64,000 nucleotides of DNA, taken from Sphingomonas sp. URHD0057 (GTDB lineage: Bacteria > Pseudomonadota > Alphaproteobacteria > Sphingomonadales > Sphingomonadaceae). This document shows, one piece after another, positions 24,946 through 33,671 of the stretch (position 1 is its first letter; each line of letters opens with the position of its first letter). The notes below the pieces were generated by a model. The model made no database searches. It saw nothing but the letters and a program-made list of their open reading frames with translations, and was not told the DNA's origin. A program made the position numbers and the translations under genes. Where the stretch lies: the NCBI RefSeq assembly GCF_000620665.1, contig NZ_JIAU01000005.1, positions 239,501 to 303,500 of the forward strand. Reading direction: 5' to 3'.

Positions 24946-25759
24946 TCCCATCTCCCTCATCCCAATTGACGGCCTCCAATCCCTGCTTCGACCGATACTC
25001 ATCGATCGCCGCCCGCATCTCCGCTTTCTTGTCGGGCCCGTAGCCGCACTCGCCGTACGACCAGCCGCTTTCCGCGAGCAGCACCATGTCGGGCTGGCGC
25101 TGGTTGGAGCTGCGCCACGGCTCGTCGGCCTGGGCCTCGAGCGCGGAGGCCTTGTCCCAGTCGATCGGCAGCTCGGTCAGGATCTCGAACGCGGCGCGCT
25201 TGGCGGCGCTGGCGCTGATCTCCTGCAGATAGATGCGGCGGATGCGCAGCAGCTTGCCGGCGATGCTCTCCCGCGCTTCCTCGGCCCGGCGGTGGTAGGA
25301 GGCCTCGTCTTCCCACTCGCCATATTCGTTCATCACCATCCCCTCATCCCCTTCAGCAGCAGAGGGCCAGGGGGAGGGGGCATGCTTGCGCCGATGGTCG
25401 ATCGACGGCGGCCGGGTACCGGGCGCCACAAAGTCCATGTCCGCTTGCTCCGCCTGGCGCCGCTTGGCGATCTCGACCGCCGCATGCCACGACGCGCGGA
25501 AGCTCGCCGCCAGCGGGGAGCGATAGAGCTTCATCATCCCGGTCAGGTTCTTGCCCATCTCGTCGCACGCCCGGCCCGGCGACCCGCCCAGGGCCAGCCT
25601 GGCGATGAACTCGCGTTGCAGGTCGGGCGTCCACCCGCCCTCGACGATGCGCTTGCGCGGCACCGGCTCGAACGCGAGCAAAGCGGCAATTTCGGGGTCG
25701 GCGGTATTTTCGGCGGCGGGGTAGGCGACGTCGGTCGCCGGTTGTGGAGAATCGCTCAT
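24935..25759 (-). CDS. unknown 274-residue protein with a possible helix-turn-helix
   Basis: 274 residues. The segment GGWTPDLQREFIARLALGGS and the following PGRACDEMGKNLTGMMKLY (about 41-79) look like a helix-turn-helix of the kind seen in phage terminase small subunits and related DNA-binding proteins. The rest is charged and ends in acidic NWDEGDGNED. There is no catalytic motif. It heads a three-gene operon with two smaller overlapping genes. No phage structural gene is nearby, so a prophage origin is not supported. Confidence 0.6.
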   Translation of the reverse strand: MSDSPQPATDVAYPAAENTADPEIAALLAFEPVPRKRIVEGGWTPDLQREFIARLALGGSPGRACDEMGKNLTGMMKLYRSPLAASFRASWHAAVEIAKRRQAEQADMDFVAPGTRPPSIDHRRKHAPSPWPSAAEGDEGMVMNEYGEWEDEASYHRRAEEARESIAGKLLRIRRIYLQEISASAAKRAAFEILTELPIDWDKASALEAQADEPWRSSNQRQPDMVLLAESGWSYGECGYGPDKKAEMRAAIDEYRSKQGLEAVNWDEGDGNED

Positions 25760-25803
25760 CCACCAGCGTGGAGCAAATGAAATCCTAATAGGAAAGTCTT
25801 TTG

Positions 25804-25849
25804 TTCCCCTGCGAAGGCAGGGGCCCAGACGCGGACTGGAGCTTCAGCG
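25804..25849 (+). repeat. left inverted arm of the GIY-YIG unit
   Basis: 46-bp sequence beginning TTCCCCTGCGAAGGCAGGGG and containing CCCAGAC and GACTGGAGCTT. It matches the reverse complement of 26169-26214 at 39 of 46 positions by hand count. Its first 20 bases are themselves an imperfect palindrome. It overlaps the stop codon of the nuclease gene. Confidence 0.8.
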
Positions 25850-26146
25850 CAAGTCTGCTCCAAGCAACGCCGGATAGAGATCGTTCCAATCAGGGTTCAT
25901 CTGCTCGATTTCGCGAAGTTTCCAGATTCGCTTCCATTTTTTCATCTGCAGCTCGCGGAGCCGGGCCTCCTGTAGATCGTCATAGGCTGCGTACCAGACG
26001 AGCATTTTGCATCCGTGCTTCCGGGTAAAGCCTGGGACCAGACCGTTGTGATGCTCCCAGACGCGTTTCAGCAGATCACTGGTTACGCCGATGTACAGCG
26101 AGCCGTTGCGGCCGCTGGCCATGATGTAGACATATCCGGCTCGCAT
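25844..26146 (-). CDS. GIY-YIG nuclease-domain protein (UPF0213/YhbQ type)
   Basis: 100 residues. The N terminus has the nuclease core GYVYIMASGRNGSLYIGVT (the Y-x-Y and Y-I-G of the GIY-YIG motif at about 4-22), then SDLLKRVWEHHNG with the catalytic Arg, VPGFTRKHGCKMLVWYAAY and a Glu in QEARLRELQMKKWKR. This single-domain family is common and multi-copy in sphingomonads; its role is unsettled, with repair and mobile-DNA links proposed for relatives. Here the gene is enclosed by 46-bp inverted arms, and the left arm covers its stop codon. Confidence 0.9.
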   Translation of the reverse strand: MRAGYVYIMASGRNGSLYIGVTSDLLKRVWEHHNGLVPGFTRKHGCKMLVWYAAYDDLQEARLRELQMKKWKRIWKLREIEQMNPDWNDLYPALLGADLR

Positions 26147-26168
26147 CGGTGCAGCTTGGCGCGACTTT

Positions 26169-26214
26169 CGCTAAAGCTCCAGTCGCGGTCTGGGCTCCTG
26201 CCTTCGCAGGAGCA
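26169..26214 (-). repeat. right inverted arm of the GIY-YIG unit
   Basis: On the minus strand this reads TGCTCCTGCGAAGGCAGGAG, then CCCAGACCGC and GACTGGAGCTTTAGCG. It differs from the left arm at seven positions. It lies 23 bp upstream of the nuclease start codon. Confidence 0.8.
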
Positions 26215-26261
26215 CAATCCATGTCATCGACTCCGCATCAAAACCGCTTATTCGTAACGGC

Positions 26262-28647
<2,386 letters not shown>

Positions 28648-28655
<8 letters not shown>

Positions 28656-28694
28656 TGCCTGCGCAATCCTGGTTAATGCCTAGATTCTGCCTAG
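28648..28694 (+). repeat. phased TGCCT repeat, copy 2
   Basis: Contains AGGGTTAATGCCTGCGC, then a second GGTTAATGCCTAGA starting 21 bp after the first, and a further TGCCTAG 11 bp on. It matches the minus strand of 16085-16132, including both spacings. The stop codon TAA of the hybrid kinase is formed by the first GGTTAA unit. Confidence 0.75.
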
Positions 28695-28728
28695 ATGTTG
28701 GACAGTCGCAAAGCGGGATGATCCGCCG

Positions 28729-29034
28729 CTAAATCGCCGTCAACTTCGCCATGAAGTCCGAAATCGCGCGCTCGTCGCGTTTGTAGAAGGTCCATTTCTT
28801 GATCCGCTTGGGGACCAGGAAGCCGGCCTCGACGAGGACCTTGAGGTGTTGGGCGGTGGTCGGCTGGGCGAGGCCGAGCTTTTCCTCGATCAGCAGCGCG
28901 CACACGCCGTCATCGACGAGGTCGCCGTCGACTTGGGGACGGAAGTTCGCGGTCGGCGTCTTCAGCCATTCGAGGATCTGAAGTCGGTGCCGGTTGGCGA
29001 GGGCCTTGAGCCGATGTTCGCTTGGGTGTTTCAT
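28729..29034 (-). CDS. ArsR-family transcriptional repressor
   Basis: 101 residues. A winged helix-turn-helix spans almost the whole protein: HRLKALANRHRLQILEWLK, then GLAQPTTAQHLKVLVEAGFL (recognition helix) and RIKKWTFYKRDE (wing). There is no CVC metal site in the recognition helix, so sensing of something other than arsenic or zinc is likely. The two Cys-poor halves are separated by an acidic insert FRPQVDGDLVDDG. It is divergent from the RidA-PhzF operon, with a candidate operator in between. Confidence 0.87.
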   Translation of the reverse strand: MKHPSEHRLKALANRHRLQILEWLKTPTANFRPQVDGDLVDDGVCALLIEEKLGLAQPTTAQHLKVLVEAGFLVPKRIKKWTFYKRDERAISDFMAKLTAI

Positions 29035-29041
29035 ATCGTTC

Positions 29042-29059
29042 TATTGCAATATGACAATA
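29042..29059. promoter_or_regulatory. candidate ArsR operator
   Basis: TATTG (29042-29046) and CAATA (29055-29059) form an inverted repeat with an 8-nt spacer. It lies between the divergent ArsR and RidA genes in an A+T-rich spot of an otherwise GC-rich region, as expected for a shared promoter and operator. Confidence 0.5.
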
Positions 29060-29109
29060 ACATTCCTAGCTCCGCCGCGGCAAGGGCCAGGGGTCTCGAG
29101 GAGTGCCAA

Positions 29110-29490
29110 ATGACCATCCACGCCATCCATTCCGACCAATTGTCGCCCCCGGTCGGCCCTTTTTCGCCCGCCATCCGGTCGGGCCATTCGATCTTCTTCA
29201 GCGGGCAGGTTGGGCAAGACCCGACGACGGGCAAGCTCGTCGAAGGCGGGGTGGAAGCCGAGGCGCGGCAGCTGTTCGGGAACCTCCGCGCGCTCCTTGA
29301 AGCTGCGGGCAAGAGTTTTGCCGATGTCGTCAAGGCCAGCGTGTTCCTGACCGACATCGCCGACTTCGCGGCAATCAACGCAATCTATGCCGAGCATTTC
29401 ACGGCGCCCTATCCGGCGCGGACCACGGTCGCGGTCGCGGCGTTGCCGCTTGGCGCGCGGATCGAGATCGAACTTCTGGTCCAGGCTTAG
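29110..29490 (+). CDS. RidA/YjgF-family enamine/imine deaminase
   Basis: 126 residues from the ATG at 29110, with GAGGAG at 29098-29103 as ribosome-binding site; the longer frame runs through the promoter and is rejected. The family signatures are GPFSPAIRSGHSIFFSGQVG near the start, ASVFLTDIADFAAINAIYAE in the middle, and the catalytic Arg region YPARTTVAVAALPLGARIEIE at the end (split here). RidA proteins hydrolyse reactive enamine intermediates from amino-acid metabolism. It precedes the PhzF-like gene by 10 nt and is divergent from an ArsR regulator. Confidence 0.92.
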   Translation: MTIHAIHSDQLSPPVGPFSPAIRSGHSIFFSGQVGQDPTTGKLVEGGVEAEARQLFGNLRALLEAAGKSFADVVKASVFLTDIADFAAINAIYAEHFTAPYPARTTVAVAALPLGARIEIELLVQA

Positions 29491-29500
29491 GGGGCGGACA

Positions 29501-30385
29501 ATGCGATACGATTTCATGATCCTCGACGTTTTCACCGCCAAGCCGTTCGGCGGCAACCAGCTCGCGGTGCTGACGGATGCGCGCGGGCTGACGAGCGAAG
29601 CGATGCAGACGATCGCGCGCGAGTTCAATTTCCCGGAATCGACGTTCGTGCTGCCCGCCGACGATCCGGCGCATGCCTGCCGAGTGCGGATCTTCACGCC
29701 GGCCGTCGAGCTTCCGTTTGCCGGCCACCCGACGGTGGGGACGGCGTGCGCGCTGGCCATGTTGGAACAAGTTCCGATCGGCGACATCGTCCTCGAGGAA
29801 GGCGTCGGCCCGGTGCCGGTCAGTACCGCCCGGGATGGCGACGCATATTCGGCCCGGTTCAGGCTGGACCGAGCGCCGCAAATGTTCGACGCGCCCTCGG
29901 CCGGCGACATGGCCGCGATCCTGTCGCTCGAGGCGGACGAGATCGTCGATGTGTTCAGCGCCAGCGTCGGCGTCAATTTCACCTACGTCCAGCTGCGCTC
30001 GCGCGAGGCCGTCGACCAATGCCAGCTCGACCTCGACGCGTGGCGGCGCTTGCTGTCCAGCCACCCCGCGTCGCAGGTCTATATGTTCGCCGGCGACCTC
30101 AAGGACCGCGGCGAAATCTATTCGCGCATGTTCGGGCCGGGCTTCGGCATCGCCGAGGATCCGGCGACGGGAGCCGCCGCCGCGGCGATCGTCGGCGTCG
30201 CGGCGAGCCGTTCGGGGTCGCTGAACCTCCGCATCACCCAGGGCGTCCGGATGGGCCGGCCGAGCTCGATCGACGCATCGGCGGCCGCGGAAAACGGCGA
30301 AGTCCGCGCGATCGAGGTCGGCGGCTCCTGCGCGCTGATCGCCGAGGGGTCGATCGAGGTGCCCGACGACTATCTCGAGCGGTAG
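29501..30385 (+). CDS. PhzF-family isomerase-like protein
   Basis: 294 residues from the ATG at 29501. The N-terminal half has FTAKPFGGNQLAVL, the Glu of NFPESTFVLP that acts as general acid/base in PhzF (about residue 47), and RIFTPAVELPFAGHPTVGTA. The second half repeats the diaminopimelate-epimerase-like fold, with DPATGAAAAAIVG. PhzF itself isomerises a dihydroxyanthranilate in phenazine synthesis, but there are no phenazine genes here, so the substrate is unknown. It forms an operon with RidA. Confidence 0.88.
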   Translation: MRYDFMILDVFTAKPFGGNQLAVLTDARGLTSEAMQTIAREFNFPESTFVLPADDPAHACRVRIFTPAVELPFAGHPTVGTACALAMLEQVPIGDIVLEEGVGPVPVSTARDGDAYSARFRLDRAPQMFDAPSAGDMAAILSLEADEIVDVFSASVGVNFTYVQLRSREAVDQCQLDLDAWRRLLSSHPASQVYMFAGDLKDRGEIYSRMFGPGFGIAEDPATGAAAAAIVGVAASRSGSLNLRITQGVRMGRPSSIDASAAAENGEVRAIEVGGSCALIAEGSIEVPDDYLER

Positions 30386-30475
30386 CGGAGCCCGATAGAT
30401 TCGCGACCAGATTCGCGACTCGGGGCCGAAAAGCGTATAGCCGTCGCCTCAGTCTGCTCGGTGATGGAGGCGATG

Positions 30476-30715
30476 ATGCGTACCCATCGGAGAACGGTTG
30501 CTCTTCTCTTCGGCATGATCCTGCTCGCACCGCCGTCGGCGGCGCCGGCGCAGCAAGAACGCGGTGGCGTCAGAACCGAGACCCAGGAGCGCGCCGCGGC
30601 GAAGTCGGACAACGGCTGGCTGTGGAACGTTCTTGGGCTGATCGGACTGTTCGGAGTGTTGGGCACCCGCAAGGGCCACGACGAAGACAGCTACCACCCC
30701 TCCTCGTTCGAGTAG
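30476..30715 (+). CDS. small exported WGxxGxxG-like protein
   Basis: 79 residues from the ATG at 30476, with GGAGG 5 nt upstream; ATG at 30473 and GTG at 30461 are alternatives. It has a signal peptide (VALLFGMILLAPPSAAPAQ), a short charged linker, then the hydrophobic segment GWLWNVLGLIGLFGVLG and an acidic, His-containing tail. The Trp/Gly-rich membrane segment resembles WGxxGxxG-type small proteins. No function is known. Confidence 0.55.
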   Translation: MRTHRRTVALLFGMILLAPPSAAPAQQERGGVRTETQERAAAKSDNGWLWNVLGLIGLFGVLGTRKGHDEDSYHPSSFE

Positions 30716-30822
30716 CCCCGGCCGGCAGACGCTCGTTCGCTTGGGGCGCCCTTGCGCTCGGCGAAAAGCCTGTCATGAAACTGTCGCATCTCGATAGAGG
30801 TGGCTGAGAGGGGCTTTTCGGG

Positions 30823-31464
30823 ATGTTTGGTTGGTTCCAGCGCTTGCTTCCGCGCAAGGGCGACTTCTTCGGCATGTTCGAGGCGCATGCGGTGACGCTG
30901 GTCGCGGCGGCGGCGGCGATGACCAAGCTGGTCGACGGCGCGACGGTGCACACCGAGCACATCGCCGAAATCGAAATCCGCGAGCATGAAGCGGACGACA
31001 TCACGCGGCAGGTGCTGACCGAAGTCCGGCGGACCTTCCTCACCCCGTTCGATCGCGGCGCGATCACCTCGCTCATCGCGGCGATGGACGATTCGATCGA
31101 CGAGATGCATTCGACCGCGGTGGCGATCGATCTTTACGAGCTGCGCCGCTTCGAGCCCGAGATGAAGGAAATGGTGCGCATGACGGCCGAGGCGGCCGCG
31201 CTCACCGAGGAAGCCACGCGCTTGCTCCGCGACATCAGCCGCAATGGCGCCCGCATCCACGAGATCACCGAAAAGATCGTCCGCCTCGAGGGCGCCGCGG
31301 ACGATGTCCACGCGGCGGGCCTCAAGAAAGCGTTCGAGGAATATTCGGACAAACCGATGCAGTTCATCGTCGCGCGCGAAATCTACAAGCACCTCGAGCG
31401 CATCACCGACGCGTTCGAGGATGTCGCGAACGAAATCGACGGCATCGTCATCGATCACGCCTGA
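30823..31464 (+). CDS. DUF47 (PhoU-like) partner of the Pit phosphate transporter
   Basis: 213 residues, all helical, with paired acidic/His motifs typical of the PhoU fold: HTEHIAEIEIREHEADDITR and DSIDEMHSTA early, REIYKHLERITDAFEDVANE late. The opening FGWFQRLLPRKGDFFGMFE is characteristic of DUF47 proteins. These are almost always encoded next to Pit transporters and are thought to regulate phosphate uptake. The next gene is such a transporter, 5 nt downstream. Confidence 0.9.
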   Translation: MFGWFQRLLPRKGDFFGMFEAHAVTLVAAAAAMTKLVDGATVHTEHIAEIEIREHEADDITRQVLTEVRRTFLTPFDRGAITSLIAAMDDSIDEMHSTAVAIDLYELRRFEPEMKEMVRMTAEAAALTEEATRLLRDISRNGARIHEITEKIVRLEGAADDVHAAGLKKAFEEYSDKPMQFIVAREIYKHLERITDAFEDVANEIDGIVIDHA

Positions 31465-31469
31465 GCGGG

Positions 31470-32648
31470 ATGTACCAGCTCGCCTTCCCGCTGCTGATCG
31501 GCCTGATCATCGTCGCGCTGGCGTTCGACTTTTTGAACGGTCTCCACGATGCCGCCAATTCGATCGCGACGGTGGTTGGGACGCGGCTGCTGAGCCCGGC
31601 GGCGGCGGTGGCGTTCGCGGCGTTCTTCAACTTCGCCGCTTACTTCCTGGCGCTTCAGTGGCCGCAATTGCACAAGGTCGCCGATACCATCGGCAAGGGC
31701 CTGATCGACAAGGACCTGATCACCCCCGCGGTGGTTTTCGGAGCGCTCGTCGGGGCGATGTTCTGGAACGTGGTGACGTGGGTGAAGGGCATCCCGTCGT
31801 CATCCAGCCACGCTTTGGTCGGGGGACTCATCGGGGCCGGAGTAGCGCACGCCGGGATCAGCGGGATTCAATGGGACGGCCTCAACAAGACCCTGATTGC
31901 GATCGTTCTGTCGCCGACGCTCGGCCTCATCCTGACGATGGCCATCATGCTCGCCACGAGTTGGGGAGGGACCCGGGCCAGCGCGCGCGGCGCCGAGCGC
32001 ACGTTCCGCGGCCTGCACCTGGTTTCGGCCGGCGCTTATTCGCTCGGGCACGGCCTCAACGATGCCCAGAAGACGATGGGCGTGATTACCGTGCTGCTCT
32101 ATTCGACCGGTTACCTGCACGGCGAATTCCACGTGCCGCATTGGGTCGCGCTGAGCTGCTACGTCGCGATCGGCCTGGGCACGCTAAGCGGCGGCTGGCG
32201 GATCATCGAAACGATGGGCACTCGCATCACCAAGCTGTCGCAGCATCAGGGCTTCAGCGCTTCGGCGGGCGGCTCGGTGATGCTGTTCGCCGCATCCTAT
32301 CTCGGCATACCGGTCTCGACGACGCACACCATCACCGGCTGTGTGATCGGCGCCGGCGCGGCGCGGCGCGCGTCGGCGGTGCGCTGGGGCATCGCGCGCA
32401 GCGTGATGGTCGCCTGGGTGATCACGATCCCCGCGTCGGCGATTGTCGCGGCGCTGTTTTACTGGGCGGTGACCGACCTCAGCCGCGGCCTGTTGGCGAT
32501 GGAGGCCATCGCCCTGGTCGGGTTCGCGATGTTCGCGTGGCGCGAGCTCAGGGCCCAAGGCGACCACTACGGCCGGCTCGCCGCGGGCTTGGGGGTTCTA
32601 GGTTTCATCACCGCCGCGATGATCCTGCTTTACGGAGTCGCGAACTAG
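31470..32648 (+). CDS. Pit-family inorganic phosphate permease
   Basis: 392 residues, about ten membrane segments. The two inverted PiT signature repeats are visible: FDFLNGLHDAANSIATVVGT near the start, and LGHGLNDAQKTMGVITVLL in the second half. GIPSSSSHALVGGLIGAG and GIPVSTTHTITGCVIGAG are the matching conserved loops. It should import phosphate with protons or as metal-phosphate at low affinity, in the inner membrane. It is co-transcribed with DUF47. The signature motifs show no lesions. Confidence 0.95.
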   Translation: MYQLAFPLLIGLIIVALAFDFLNGLHDAANSIATVVGTRLLSPAAAVAFAAFFNFAAYFLALQWPQLHKVADTIGKGLIDKDLITPAVVFGALVGAMFWNVVTWVKGIPSSSSHALVGGLIGAGVAHAGISGIQWDGLNKTLIAIVLSPTLGLILTMAIMLATSWGGTRASARGAERTFRGLHLVSAGAYSLGHGLNDAQKTMGVITVLLYSTGYLHGEFHVPHWVALSCYVAIGLGTLSGGWRIIETMGTRITKLSQHQGFSASAGGSVMLFAASYLGIPVSTTHTITGCVIGAGAARRASAVRWGIARSVMVAWVITIPASAIVAALFYWAVTDLSRGLLAMEAIALVGFAMFAWRELRAQGDHYGRLAAGLGVLGFITAAMILLYGVAN

Positions 32649-32688
32649 GCGCCTGCATGTGCTAGAGGGACTCGCCAGGAGCGATCTC

Positions 32689-33174
32689 ATGGATGACGCC
32701 GCCACTCTTCAATTTGACCTGACGCCGCCGAGCGAGGATCAGAAGCAGCGGCTCGTCGCCGACCTCAGCGATGAGGAGCGGCACGTGCTTCTGGAGCATG
32801 GTACCGAGGCGCCGTTCTGCGGGGTGTTCCTCGATGAGAAGCGGCCGGGCGTTTACACCTGCCGGCTGTGCGGGCTGCCGCTGTTCAACGGCGGGCAGAA
32901 GTTCGAGAGCGGCACCGGCTGGCCGAGCTTCACCTCGCCGTTCGCCGAGGATCACCTGACGACGATCCGCGACGACAGCTACGGGATGATCCGGACCGAG
33001 ATCGTGTGCGCGCGCTGCGGATCGCACCAGGGTCATGTCTTCCCCGACGGGCCGCCGCCGACCGGCGAGCGCTATTGCATCAACTCGGTCAGCCTCGAGT
33101 TCACCCCGAACGGGGAGGCTCTGCCCGACAAGCTCGGCCGGGGGGCGCCCGAAGGCGAGCCGTCGGGCGGCTGA
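32689..33174 (+). CDS. msrB: peptide-methionine (R)-S-oxide reductase MsrB
   Basis: 161 residues from the ATG at 32689. Structural zinc Cys pairs CRLCG and CARCG, the SGTGWPSFTSP motif and the catalytic Cys in ERYCINSVSLEF are all present. It repairs the R epimer of oxidised methionine. The N-terminal extension of about 25 residues and the Gly-rich C terminus are outside the domain. No msrA is seen nearby. The upstream in-frame start at 32659 overlaps the region just after the permease stop and is less likely. Confidence 0.95.
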   Translation: MDDAATLQFDLTPPSEDQKQRLVADLSDEERHVLLEHGTEAPFCGVFLDEKRPGVYTCRLCGLPLFNGGQKFESGTGWPSFTSPFAEDHLTTIRDDSYGMIRTEIVCARCGSHQGHVFPDGPPPTGERYCINSVSLEFTPNGEALPDKLGRGAPEGEPSGG

Positions 33175-33180
33175 GCGCGC

Positions 33181-33447
33181 TCAGCCGTTCGCCCATTCCT
33201 TGGTCTTCTCGATAATCGTGAGCTCGCGCAGCAGCGCATCGACCTTGCTCGTCAGCTCGGGGAGGAAGCTGATCTGATGGCGCGCGCCACGGTAGGATTC
33301 GACCATCAGCAGCGCGTCGAGCAGGATCGGCACGACCAGGGCTTCCGGGTCGTCCAGCTCGGCCAGCCCGCGGAGATGGTCGAGCGCCTTGCGGCGCGCT
33401 GCCGCGGGATCGGTCAAAGCTTCGGTTCGGCCAATGTGCCAGCCCAT
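33181..33447 (-). CDS. conserved-looking small protein of unknown function
   Basis: 88 residues from the ATG at 33447, which has GGAG 9 nt upstream. The frame stays open to 33621 and starts at 33552 (MSVPIQAEP) cannot be excluded. It has helical AARRKALDHLRGLAELDD, a hydrophobic stretch ALVVPILLDALLMVESYRG, and TSKVDALLRELTIIEKTKEW at the end. No family or motif was recognised. It converges on msrB with only 6 bp between the stops. Confidence 0.5.
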   Translation of the reverse strand: MGWHIGRTEALTDPAAARRKALDHLRGLAELDDPEALVVPILLDALLMVESYRGARHQISFLPELTSKVDALLRELTIIEKTKEWANG

Positions 33448-33671
33448 CGATTCGTCTCCGCCAAAAGCGTGAGGATAGCGCGCGGAACGGGCGGCGTTGA
33501 AGTTCGGGCGAGCGCGCGAAAGGCGCGGTTCGGCTTGGATCGGCACCGACATTACATTTCGTCCGCCGTTGGTCGAAAGGGCGGGCATTTTGGCCGAGTC
33601 CCGTTGCGCAGCGGCGAGCAACCGCTAAAGATCGCCGCCGGCCGTAAATATTCTCCGGAGATTTCAATACT

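Noticed and set aside
24476-25759. Prophage remnant, because of a terminase-like HTH in the 274-residue protein
   Set aside because: No portal, capsid, tail, integrase or lysis gene nearby, and base composition equals the chromosome.
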